Assembly: GCF_001270965.1 (NCBI RefSeq)
Contig: NZ_LGIA01000152.1
Span: 1-54,654 of the forward strand
Direction of reading: 5' to 3'
DNA length: 54,654 nucleotides
Source of the DNA: Sunxiuqinia dokdonensis
GTDB lineage: Bacteria; Bacteroidota; Bacteroidia; Bacteroidales; Prolixibacteraceae
Made by a program: the position numbers and the translations under genes. Shown here one piece after another: positions 9,431-17,134 of this stretch. The first letter of the stretch is position 1, and each line of letters begins with the position of its first letter. The notes beneath the pieces were generated by a model, which made no database searches, was not told where the DNA came from, and worked only from the letters and a program-made list of their open reading frames with translations.

Positions 9431-9826
9431 TTAAATGAGTGTATAATCAACCGACGTGACTTTTCCGTTTTCGATCTTGAAAAATTTCAGGATTTCAGCG
9501 GGTTCAGCCAATGAAATGATACCATATAAAATTTGAGGATCGAATGCCAACCTGATATCTTCTTTCGAAGGCCTGGCCGGCGTTTCCGGGTGACTATGAA
9601 AGTTGGCAATAATTTCCAGCCCTTTATTACGGGCATTGATCATTGTTTCAAATTGCTCTTTCGGATCAAAGGAGAAATGCTCCGGGCTGTGATCGATATT
9701 GGTCAACCTGTAACAATGGGTAATTTTATTATCCTTTCCCGCCAAATAGCCACAGGCCTCATTGGGCAACTCCTCCCTGGCAATCTGTTGGATTTGTTCC
9801 AGGACGTTTCGCTTTATTTTAATCAT
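9431..9826 (-). CDS. hcyD: JAMM/MPN+ metalloprotease, sulfur-carrier processing (HcyD/Mec-like)
   Basis: 131 residues counted from ATG 9826 (MIKIKRNV); the open frame extends to 9916 but the extra 30 residues overlap the upstream gene and do not resemble the family. The zinc signature H-x-H-x7-S-x2-D is complete (HSHPETPARPSKED), with the upstream catalytic Glu in NEACGYLAG. Bacterial JAMM proteins of this kind remove residues after the Gly-Gly of ubiquitin-like sulfur carriers (Mec in Mycobacterium, QbsD in Pseudomonas, HcyD in Wolinella). The carrier encoded three genes upstream ends in GGG-Ser-Ile, so a substrate needing just this cleavage is in the same operon. Confidence 0.88.
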   Translation of the reverse strand: MIKIKRNVLEQIQQIAREELPNEACGYLAGKDNKITHCYRLTNIDHSPEHFSFDPKEQFETMINARNKGLEIIANFHSHPETPARPSKEDIRLAFDPQILYGIISLAEPAEILKFFKIENGKVTSVDYTLI

Positions 9827-9851
9827 TTGTCTGTTGTTTTTAACGATTCGA

Positions 9852-10652
9852 TTAATGTAAATCGCAAGCTGGCATTTCCTCCATCTCCAGAGTCTTGATT
9901 TCAGGATGTTCTCCACAGAGTTTACAGTTTTTGTTTGGTGTGAAATTGACTTCCCTGAATTTCATTTTCAGTGCATCGAAAATCAACATGCGGTTGGTGA
10001 GCAAATCTCCGGTCCCAACCAAATATTTGAGTGCTTCCGTCGCCTGAATTGTTCCCAACATTCCCGCTATAGAGCCTAAAACTCCCGCCTGAGAGCAGCT
10101 GGGCACTGCATCTTTTGGTGGCGGCCCACCAAATACACAACGGTAGCAGGCACTTCCAGGAACATAAGTCATTGTTTGCCCCTCGAAGCGAAGAATGCCC
10201 CCGTGCGAAAATGGCTTTTGCGCCATCACGCAGGCATCGTTCACCATAAATTTGGTGGGAAAATTATCGGTGCCGTCAATTATAAAATCATAATCGTTGA
10301 TGATCTCGAACGCATTGTCCGGCATCAACAGCGTCTTGTAAGTGTTGACTTTGACTTCTGGGTTGATCAGCTTGATTTTATTGGCAGCAGATTCCACCTT
10401 GGGAACATTCAGGTCAGCGGTAAAATGGATCACCTGCCGTTGCAGGTTCGTTCGGTCCACCACGTCGCCATCAATGAGACCAATAGTTCCTACTCCAGCC
10501 GCAGCCAGGTAAAGAGCCACGGGCGACCCAAGACCACCCGCACCAACCACCAGCACCTTTCCTTCCATAATTCTTTGCTGGCCTTCGACCCCTACATTCT
10601 GCAGAATCAGGTGGCGGCTGTACCGTTCAATTTGTTCTTCCGTAAAATTCAT
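9852..10652 (-). CDS. hcyF: E1-like adenylyltransferase, MoeB/ThiF family (HcyF-like)
   Basis: 266 residues from ATG 10652 (MNFTEEQIERYSRHL), the typical family start; ATG 10685 would add 11 atypical residues. The nucleotide-binding GAGGLGSP motif, the Asp/Arg region (DGDVVDRTNLQRQ) and two zinc CxxC pairs (CYRC and CKLC) are present. There is no C-terminal rhodanese domain, so sulfide must come from elsewhere. It should adenylate the C-terminal glycine of the ThiS-like carrier encoded upstream as the first step of thiocarboxylate formation. Context favours the homocysteine pathway over molybdopterin or thiamine synthesis, since no moa, moe or thi partner genes flank it. Confidence 0.88.
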   Translation of the reverse strand: MNFTEEQIERYSRHLILQNVGVEGQQRIMEGKVLVVGAGGLGSPVALYLAAAGVGTIGLIDGDVVDRTNLQRQVIHFTADLNVPKVESAANKIKLINPEVKVNTYKTLLMPDNAFEIINDYDFIIDGTDNFPTKFMVNDACVMAQKPFSHGGILRFEGQTMTYVPGSACYRCVFGGPPPKDAVPSCSQAGVLGSIAGMLGTIQATEALKYLVGTGDLLTNRMLIFDALKMKFREVNFTPNKNCKLCGEHPEIKTLEMEEMPACDLH

Positions 10653-10681
10653 TCCTAACGATTTTTGGTTTTTGTTTGCTT

Positions 10682-11920
10682 TCAAATTTGTTGAAATGCA
10701 CTTGCCAGATCATTGATCAGATCTTGCCTTTCTTCAATGCCCACGGCCAACCGGATAGTGGTTTCGCGAACATCAAGCGACTTCAGCGTGGCAGCATCGT
10801 ACTCGCAAAAGATCGTCGATGCCGGATGCAGGATCAGTGACTTGTTATCATTGATATTCGTGGCTTTCCGGATTAGCTGAAGTCCATTAATCATCTCGAA
10901 ACATTGCTCCTTCGACTCCAGGTCAAACGTAAGCACTGCTCCTGGTCTCTTTCCAAACTGCTGCTGGCTGACTTCATAAAAGTGAGAACTTTTTAAGCCA
11001 GGATAGTTCACCGAACGTACCTTGGGCTGGGCTTCCAGCCATTGAGCAATAGCCTGTGTATTGCGACAAGCCTGGTCTACCCGGAGCGTGAAAGTTTCCA
11101 GTCCCAGTGACTGCAACCAGGCATTGTGTGCAGATAAAGTTGCCCCCAAGTTCCGGGCCACTTCTTTTCGCAGTTTGGCCATTAGTGCGAACGGTCCGAA
11201 TTTTCTTGCGAACGGAGCGACTTTCCGGTTTTTAGCCCAATCATATGTTCCATTGTCCAGAATAACTCCTCCTAACGCAGTGGCACCTCCAGAAATGAAC
11301 TTGGTGCTGGAAATCATCTCCACATCAACGCCAAACTCTTTCGACCGAAAGAGGTAAGGTGGAGTGAGGGTAGTGTCGGCCAACAAAAGCAGATGATGCT
11401 TACGCGCTATGGTTGCCAGCTTCCTGGTATCCGCCACTTCCATTTGCGGATTGGTGATGGTTTCGAAAAAGATGGCCCGTGTATTTACATCAATCAAAGG
11501 TTCGATCGTCTCAGTCCGGCTGAAATCAGCAAAACGAAATTCGATTCCCAAATCCGTCAGCGTTTCGGCGAACAGCGAATAGGTATTGCCAAAAATCTTT
11601 CGGGTGGTTATGATATTCTCTCCTTGTCCGGCAATAGCAACCAGCAGGTTACTGAGAGCAGCCATTCCAGTCGAAAAAGCCATGCTTCCCAAAGCCCCGG
11701 ATACTGTGCGCATTTGATTTTCAAAATGCTCCAATGTCGGGTTAGTGATCCTGGAATAGACATGCCCGGCTTTACTGCCTCTGAAAGCCGCTTCAATCTC
11801 TTCCGCTGAATCAAAACTAAATGCAACACTGTCATACACCGGCATCCGCAGCGCTTGATGGCTATCTTCACGCAAATAAGGCGTGTGCAAAACTTTAGTA
11901 GAGAAGTCAAGTGGTTCCAT
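10682..11920 (-). CDS. metY: O-acetylhomoserine sulfhydrylase-type PLP enzyme (MetY)
   Basis: 412 residues from ATG 11920 (MEPLDFSTKVLHTPY); the longer frame to 11986 overlaps the carrier gene. Cys/Met-metabolism PLP-dependent fold; the PLP Lys lies in SSTKFISGGATALGG, with the conserved YSRITNPT and STGMAAL motifs near the N-terminus. It would replace the acetyl group of O-acetylhomoserine with sulfur to give homocysteine. In the Wolinella succinogenes pathway the sulfur donor is the thiocarboxylate of a small carrier protein, and the carrier gene here lies 19 bases upstream. Cystathionine gamma-synthase or lyase activity cannot be excluded from sequence alone. Confidence 0.85.
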   Translation of the reverse strand: MEPLDFSTKVLHTPYLREDSHQALRMPVYDSVAFSFDSAEEIEAAFRGSKAGHVYSRITNPTLEHFENQMRTVSGALGSMAFSTGMAALSNLLVAIAGQGENIITTRKIFGNTYSLFAETLTDLGIEFRFADFSRTETIEPLIDVNTRAIFFETITNPQMEVADTRKLATIARKHHLLLLADTTLTPPYLFRSKEFGVDVEMISSTKFISGGATALGGVILDNGTYDWAKNRKVAPFARKFGPFALMAKLRKEVARNLGATLSAHNAWLQSLGLETFTLRVDQACRNTQAIAQWLEAQPKVRSVNYPGLKSSHFYEVSQQQFGKRPGAVLTFDLESKEQCFEMINGLQLIRKATNINDNKSLILHPASTIFCEYDAATLKSLDVRETTIRLAVGIEERQDLINDLASAFQQI

Positions 11921-11939
11921 ACATTTAGATTGATACCTT

Positions 11940-12152
11940 TTAAATTGAACCACCGCCCATGAAATAAAGGAAATCAACCTGATCATTTTCTTTTAGGAGG
12001 GTTGATTCTAACTGTTCTTTAGCAATGAAAGCTCCGTTTAACTGAACTGTTACCATTTCAACAGTCTGAACGCCGTTCGCTTTCAAAACTTCTGCAACCG
12101 AAACCTGTGTGCTTTCAATTGCGCTTTCTTTTCCGTTAATTTTAATGTTCAT
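11940..12152 (-). CDS. hcyS: ThiS/MoaD-like sulfur carrier with a C-terminal Ser-Ile tail (HcyS-like)
   Basis: 70 residues with a beta-grasp fold (MNIKINGKES; LKENDQVDFLYFMGGGSI). ThiS and MoaD normally end in Gly-Gly, the site of thiocarboxylation. Here two residues (Ser-Ile) follow the glycines, so the protein cannot be adenylated until they are removed. The same operon encodes the JAMM protease to do that, an E1-like enzyme for activation and MetY as the acceptor enzyme. It sits 26 bases after the OsmC gene. Thiamine-pathway ThiS is the alternative, but no thi genes are nearby and the masked tail argues against it. Confidence 0.88.
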   Translation of the reverse strand: MNIKINGKESAIESTQVSVAEVLKANGVQTVEMVTVQLNGAFIAKEQLESTLLKENDQVDFLYFMGGGSI

Positions 12153-12178
12153 TGTTCTTGATTTTTATTTTTAACTAT

Positions 12179-12631
12179 TCAGATTGCTGCTGCCTCCAAG
12201 ACTAGATTAAAAGAAAGTGGAGTTGGATTAGCAAGATTATCATTGATTGGACACCGGGCTTTGATCGTTTTGATCCAGTTTTCAATTTGTCCAGGCGATG
12301 CGTCTGTCTCAGGTGAAAAGTGCACATCAATTTGCTTGAACCCGGCCCTCTCGTCATCTGATTTTCCCAGCAGCCGGGCAGGATTAATGCTTCCCTGAAC
12401 TGCTATCTCAAGTCTTTTAAGATTTACACCTAATTCACGTGCAGTAAGATGTGCAACTACATTTATGCAACCTGCATAACTTGCCAATAAATACTCAACA
12501 GGATTGGCCCCAAAATCATCGCCGCCCAAAATAGGAGGCTCATCAATAATAAGATTAAACTGCCGGACATCTGCAGAAAAGCGGGCTGCCGACTGAGCCT
12601 TTCCCTGGACTCTAAATTTAAGATCTGTCAT
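12179..12631 (-). CDS. OsmC-family thiol peroxidase-like protein
   Basis: 150 residues. OsmC/Ohr fold with both redox cysteines: one in ASYAGCINVV and one in KARCPINDNL, the usual spacing for the family. OsmC proteins reduce organic hydroperoxides through a reactive thiol. It is the first structural gene behind the attenuator and the first of six tightly packed genes (gaps of 17-29 bases). The membership in a sulfur-transfer operon suggests a role with sulfane-sulfur or persulfide rather than general osmotic stress; that part is inferred. Confidence 0.85.
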   Translation of the reverse strand: MTDLKFRVQGKAQSAARFSADVRQFNLIIDEPPILGGDDFGANPVEYLLASYAGCINVVAHLTARELGVNLKRLEIAVQGSINPARLLGKSDDERAGFKQIDVHFSPETDASPGQIENWIKTIKARCPINDNLANPTPLSFNLVLEAAAI

Positions 12632-12650
12632 TCTATTTTAGTTTTTTGAT

Positions 12651-12683
12651 AAAAAAAAGCCTCTCACAATGTTGTGAAAGGCT
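12651..12683 (-). terminator. Leader terminator (attenuator) of the sulfur operon
   Basis: On the minus strand AGCCTTTCACAA (12683-12672) pairs with TTGTGAGAGGCT (12669-12658), a 12-bp stem with one G-T pair and a very short loop, followed by seven T (12657-12651). It lies between the leader peptide and the OsmC start (12631), so it would stop transcription before the operon. Confidence 0.85.
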
Positions 12684-12719
12684 CAGAATTTATTCGCTCT
12701 TTAAATATGTCTCTGTATT

Positions 12720-12782
12720 TTATAAAAGCATGACTCCACCTTCCACATGTTTGAACAACATACAGCAACACATACACATCAT
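12720..12782 (-). CDS. Cys/Met-rich leader peptide of the sulfur operon
   Basis: A 20-codon frame (ATG 12782, TAA 12720) too short for ordinary gene finding. The peptide begins MMCMCCCM: four Cys codons at positions 3, 5, 6 and 7 and Met at 1, 2, 4 and 8, then LFKHVEGGVMLL. The Cys codons lie 16 to 30 bases before GTGGAAGG (12746-12739), which can pair with CCTTTCAC (12681-12674) of the terminator stem. A ribosome stalled on the Cys codons for lack of charged tRNA-Cys would leave GTGGAAGG free to form this antiterminator. The codon bias, position and pairing agree with an amino-acid attenuator like trp or his. Nothing shows directly that it is translated. Confidence 0.75.
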   Translation of the reverse strand: MMCMCCCMLFKHVEGGVMLL

Positions 12783-12796
12783 GCTATTGGAAAGTG
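12736..12796 (-). promoter_or_regulatory. Alternative leader RNA pairing (anti-antiterminator)
   Basis: CACTTTCC (12796-12789, just before the leader ATG) can pair with GGAAGGTG (12743-12736) with one G-U. This sequesters the antiterminator strand. AGCATGAT (12786-12779) can also pair with GTCATGCT (12734-12727). The two pairings are mutually crossing. With the antiterminator 12746-12739 : 12681-12674 and the terminator, this gives the 1:2, 2:3 and 3:4 exclusive pairings of a classical attenuator. Confidence 0.55.
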
Positions 12797-12827
12797 ATAA
12801 GTTCATCAATTTTGTCTTTTGATAGTA

Positions 12828-12848
12828 ATCCTACCGTTATTATAGGAT
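12828..12848. repeat. Inverted repeat ATCCTA-N9-TAGGAT upstream of the leader
   Basis: ATCCTA (12828-12833) and TAGGAT (12843-12848) form a 6-bp inverted repeat 46 bases upstream of the leader ATG. A weak -7-like TAAGTTTA lies at 12857-12850 on the minus strand. It may be an operator or a 5' hairpin. Confidence 0.3.
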
Positions 12849-12919
12849 GTAAACTTAGTAATTATTCAGAAATTTGTCCCCATCACCCCTTTATTTGTAA
12901 TGGTTATAAATAGGCCGTA

Positions 12920-13387
<468 letters not shown>

Positions 13388-13407
13388 TTAATTGATTAAT
13401 AGTTTTT

Positions 13408-15195
13408 TTATTTTGAAAATGGCATATAGGGCTTACCACCTCCTTTAAACCCGGCATTTTTATAAAACTCTACAAATGTCAAACGCATTGGATGAACAAA
13501 TGCCCCAAGTGATGAGATAGCCAGGTTTGCCGTATGCCCGACCACAATGATCAGGAAGAAGATGACCGGTCCAACATAGGGTGCCTGGCCAAATGAAACA
13601 GCCATTTGGTTGATGACCAAACCCAAAATAGAACTGGCAATCCCCAATGCAAACAAGCGGATATACGACAACAAATCGCCAAAAATACCCGTGACCGTAT
13701 TGTACATTTCCCAAAGCCCGCCGATCATCCGCATGTGAATCGACCCGGTTCCGGAGAAAAAGAGAATCAATAAACCAGACAACATGAAAAGACCGGTTTC
13801 CATGACCTTCTGCAGGGTAGAAGTTCCGGTATCTTTCAAAAGAAACTCGAACACGGCTGCAGTGAAAAACAAAAGCAGCCAGCCCACCGAACTTAAAGCC
13901 TGGAGCGGGTAAGGTTGTTTCAACTGGTTTTTCACCCGCAGGACGATACCGAAGATGATTTGTATGGCACCTATGATTAATGCCAATGTAAAGACTTGTT
14001 CGCTTTTCAGGAACATTTCCCTGACATTCTCCAAAGCGGGCACCTTTGCAAGCTCAATTCCGAAGAAAGTTCCGAAAATCACACCCATGGCGAAAGTGGA
14101 AACACCAAAAAGCTGCCCCAATGTCAGAAAGTTTCTCGTTTCAGAAGAAACAAACCTTTTGGCAATGGTTGAACCCAGCAACAAAACCAATCCATAGCCT
14201 GCATCGCCCAGGCAAAAGCCAAAAAACAGCATGAAGAACGGGGCGAAATAAATTGTCAGGTCCAGCTCTTGATAGGCTGGCAATGCAAACAATTTGGCAA
14301 TTGGTTCAAACAGCCTTCCGAATTTATTATTTAGTAGCTGAACCGGCGGCTCTTCGTCTGCTGTGCCTGGCGATTTTTCATACATGATATGATTTTCCTT
14401 CAGGTATCTTTTCAATTTTGCTTCCGCGGTCACAGGCACCCAGCCTTCCAACACCTGAATGGCCCCTTCTCCTATTTCGGCCGCCGGATGGTGACAAACC
14501 CGGAGCCAATCCAGCCTTGCCTGTATCCATTTCAACCTGTTTCGAAGTACTTCCCAACCCGTATTGGCAGTTGTTCGTAATTGCTCTTCGATACTGTCGA
14601 TTTCCTTTTTTGCCGCTTCCGCTTCTTCCGTCAACTGAACAAACTGTTTCCGGCAAGGAAATTCCTTTTGGCATCCTGCAAATTCTTCTTTGGACTGACC
14701 AATAACAACAAATTTGATCACTTTTGAATCCTGGTGCACAATTTCCAACGGGAAACCGTTCAACCAATCTGCATTAAATTTTTTGGGCGAAGCGGAATAG
14801 AAATTGAGTGTTAATCCAACTTTAGTCAATTCGTTCACCAGTTCATCCGAATAATCACCCCAGATTTCGCGAATTGCTTTTGCTTTCCGCAGAAGGACCA
14901 ATTCTTGACGATTTGCTTCCAGTTTTTTATATAACCCGGCGGTTTGATCCACAAGTTCAGCAGCCTTCCGGTCTGCTCCTGTAGTCTTGTCCTCCGGATT
15001 TTTGTATGGTTTTAGTATTTCAAGCGTTTTCCTAATCCTGTCTGTTTCTGGGCCAAGAACATCAACTTCACAGGGAAGTGAACCGTTTTTGCCGGTATCG
15101 ACATGTACCACCCCCAGTTCTTGCAAATCATCAAGAAAATCCGGGTATAACCTGTAATACAGGACAAATGAATATTTCTTCATTGGAATAATCAT
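13408..15195 (-). CDS. ntpI: V-type ATPase subunit I (stator membrane subunit a)
   Basis: 595 residues. The N-terminal half is cytoplasmic and coiled-coil rich, linking to the peripheral stalk. The C-terminal half (from about 310) has seven or so membrane helices with the conserved GDAGYG and HTANLAISSLGAFVHPMRL stretches that form the ion half-channels. ATG 15195 overlaps the stop of subunit D by four bases (ATGA), typical of translational coupling; Met5 (15183) is an alternative. Confidence 0.93.
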   Translation of the reverse strand: MIIPMKKYSFVLYYRLYPDFLDDLQELGVVHVDTGKNGSLPCEVDVLGPETDRIRKTLEILKPYKNPEDKTTGADRKAAELVDQTAGLYKKLEANRQELVLLRKAKAIREIWGDYSDELVNELTKVGLTLNFYSASPKKFNADWLNGFPLEIVHQDSKVIKFVVIGQSKEEFAGCQKEFPCRKQFVQLTEEAEAAKKEIDSIEEQLRTTANTGWEVLRNRLKWIQARLDWLRVCHHPAAEIGEGAIQVLEGWVPVTAEAKLKRYLKENHIMYEKSPGTADEEPPVQLLNNKFGRLFEPIAKLFALPAYQELDLTIYFAPFFMLFFGFCLGDAGYGLVLLLGSTIAKRFVSSETRNFLTLGQLFGVSTFAMGVIFGTFFGIELAKVPALENVREMFLKSEQVFTLALIIGAIQIIFGIVLRVKNQLKQPYPLQALSSVGWLLLFFTAAVFEFLLKDTGTSTLQKVMETGLFMLSGLLILFFSGTGSIHMRMIGGLWEMYNTVTGIFGDLLSYIRLFALGIASSILGLVINQMAVSFGQAPYVGPVIFFLIIVVGHTANLAISSLGAFVHPMRLTFVEFYKNAGFKGGGKPYMPFSK

Positions 15196-15791
15196 GGTAG
15201 TTCCTCTTTTTGAATTTTTGATTTCAATAATTTCTGTGCAGCTTTTGACAAATTGTCTTCATCTTCCAGATATCTTTTAATCTGGCGGATTGCTGACTCC
15301 AAAGAAGGTATTTGTACCTTTTCGAATAAGTTTACTTTTTGGGTCGCCTTTTTCCGGGCGCCTTCAAGCAGCGCGAGACGCTCTTTCATCACCTGGTGTT
15401 TGGCCAGAGCATGAAACAGTTTCTCGAGTTTGGGCAAACCATCGCTAAACCAATCGGGAGAGGCTGTCATGGCAAATTCCTGTCTTTGTGACTTCACTCC
15501 TTCAAAGCGGGGAATGAGAATACCGGCAACTTTACTATTGCTGATCCTAACCTCTTTCACCTTCAGGAGGGAAAAGTCAAACTCGTTCCACAAAATTTTC
15601 CAGGGCTCTATCTCTTTTTCGACAGCATCGCGTTCAAGCTTCGCTTTTTCAAGCTCTCGCCGGGTCTCCAAAACCATAGCACGCAAGGCGGCTTCCTTGT
15701 TTTTCAGAGTAGGAAGCGCTTTTTTTCGCACCGTGAGCTGTTTCTGAAATTCACGCAGCGTGGTCTTGTTATATTTGATCTGTAGCTTCAT
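15192..15791 (-). CDS. ntpD: V-type ATPase subunit D (central stalk)
   Basis: 199 residues, predominantly two long helices forming a coiled coil (LQIKYNKTTLREFQKQL at the start; EDEDNLSKAAQKLLKSK near the end). It is the rotor axle between the A3B3 head and the K ring. Positioned 11 bases after subunit B and overlapping subunit I by four bases. No subunit F gene, which normally partners D, is seen in the operon. Confidence 0.9.
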   Translation of the reverse strand: MKLQIKYNKTTLREFQKQLTVRKKALPTLKNKEAALRAMVLETRRELEKAKLERDAVEKEIEPWKILWNEFDFSLLKVKEVRISNSKVAGILIPRFEGVKSQRQEFAMTASPDWFSDGLPKLEKLFHALAKHQVMKERLALLEGARKKATQKVNLFEKVQIPSLESAIRQIKRYLEDEDNLSKAAQKLLKSKIQKEELP

Positions 15792-15802
15792 CTTCGATCT
15801 GT

Positions 15803-17134
15803 TCAGACGATTTGTTTTACATTCCAGTACAGATCGACAAATTCCTGCTTCATTCCGGCTTCGTCTTCGGTCATGTATTTCCCGAACAATTTCCAGGTCT
15901 CGTCCAGCATCTCATTTGTTTCCAGCTTGACATCGATGGCCAGGATGTTACGCGAATAGTCTTCGGCGAACAGGAGCACGCGGCGGTCGTAATCCGATAA
16001 TTCGAACCCGTTTTCCAGCTTGGTTTTCGAGTTGGCGGCATCGGCGTAAAGGCGGATGGCGGCATTCATGACCTGCGGATGGTCTTTCCGGGTCACCTTG
16101 CCGATCACCAGTTGCTTGAGCCGTGAAAGGCTGCGGAAGGGATCAATGATCACCTTATTTACTTCGGGCGAACGCCGCAAAAAAAGCTGTCCTTCCGTAA
16201 TGTATCCGGTGTTGTCCGGGACGGCATGGGTGATATCGCCCCCCGAAAGCGTGGTTACGGCCAAAATGGTAATATTTCCGCCATCAGGGAACTGTACTGC
16301 TTTTTCATAAATTTTGGAAAGGTCGCTGTACAATGAGCCCGGCATGCTGTCTTTCGAAGGGATTTGGTCCATGCGGTTCGCCACGATGCTCAGGGCATTG
16401 GCATACTGGGTCATGTCGGTGAGCAGCACCAGCACCTTTTCATTTTTCTCAACGGCAAAATGTTCGGCGGCTGCCAGTGCCATGTCGGGAATCAGCAGAC
16501 GTTCCACCGGCGATTTGTCGGTAGTATTGATAAAACCAATGATTTTTGATTCGCCGTAACCTTGTTCGAACGTGTTTTTGAAGAACAGGTAATCATCACG
16601 CGTCAGGCCCATGCCTCCGAGAATGATCTTATCCACCTTTGCACGAAGAGCGATTAGCGCCAGTACCTGGTTGTACGGTTGATCCGGATCGGTGAAAAAA
16701 GGGATCTTTTGTCCCGAAACCAGGGTATTGTTCAGATCAATACCGGCGATACCGGTGGCGATTAGTTCGCTGGGTTGCTTACGACGTACGGGGTTCACCG
16801 AAGGCCCTCCAATAGGATAGGCACGCCCTTCAACGGCAATCAGCCCATCAATTGGTTGTCCAAAGGCATCAAAAAAACGGCCATTCATATGCTCGCTTAA
16901 AGGTAACATGGGCGTTTTTCCGGTGAAAATAATTTCTGCATCATTGCGTAAACCTTCAGTCCCTTCAAAAATCTGTAAAGTGACTTTATTCCCTGCAATT
17001 TTCACAACCTGTGCCGCACGGCCCTGCACGTAAGCCATTTCTTCGTAACCCACGCCTTCCGCTTCAAGGGTGCAGGTTGCTTTGGTGATATTGGTCAAAC
17101 GGCAATATATTTTTTGAAATGCACCAGGTTTCAT
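15803..17134 (-). CDS. ntpB: V-type ATPase subunit B (non-catalytic)
   Basis: 443 residues, RecA-like fold without a Walker A lysine motif, as expected for the B subunit. Conserved segments include GRFFDAFGQPIDG, SGQKIPFF and the ADMTQYANALSIVANRMDQIPSKDSMPGSLYSDLSKIYEKA region (seen here with LLTDMTQYA). It alternates with subunit A in the catalytic hexamer. The start overlaps the stop of subunit A by four bases. Confidence 0.95.
   Translation of the reverse strand: MKPGAFQKIYCRLTNITKATCTLEAEGVGYEEMAYVQGRAAQVVKIAGNKVTLQIFEGTEGLRNDAEIIFTGKTPMLPLSEHMNGRFFDAFGQPIDGLIAVEGRAYPIGGPSVNPVRRKQPSELIATGIAGIDLNNTLVSGQKIPFFTDPDQPYNQVLALIALRAKVDKIILGGMGLTRDDYLFFKNTFEQGYGESKIIGFINTTDKSPVERLLIPDMALAAAEHFAVEKNEKVLVLLTDMTQYANALSIVANRMDQIPSKDSMPGSLYSDLSKIYEKAVQFPDGGNITILAVTTLSGGDITHAVPDNTGYITEGQLFLRRSPEVNKVIIDPFRSLSRLKQLVIGKVTRKDHPQVMNAAIRLYADAANSKTKLENGFELSDYDRRVLLFAEDYSRNILAIDVKLETNEMLDETWKLFGKYMTEDEAGMKQEFVDLYWNVKQIV

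Noticed and set aside
12632-12900. A SAM or other sulfur-metabolite riboswitch upstream of the OsmC gene
   Set aside because: I looked for the SAM-I core and related conserved loops in the leader and found none. The Cys-rich leader frame plus paired stems explain the terminator better.
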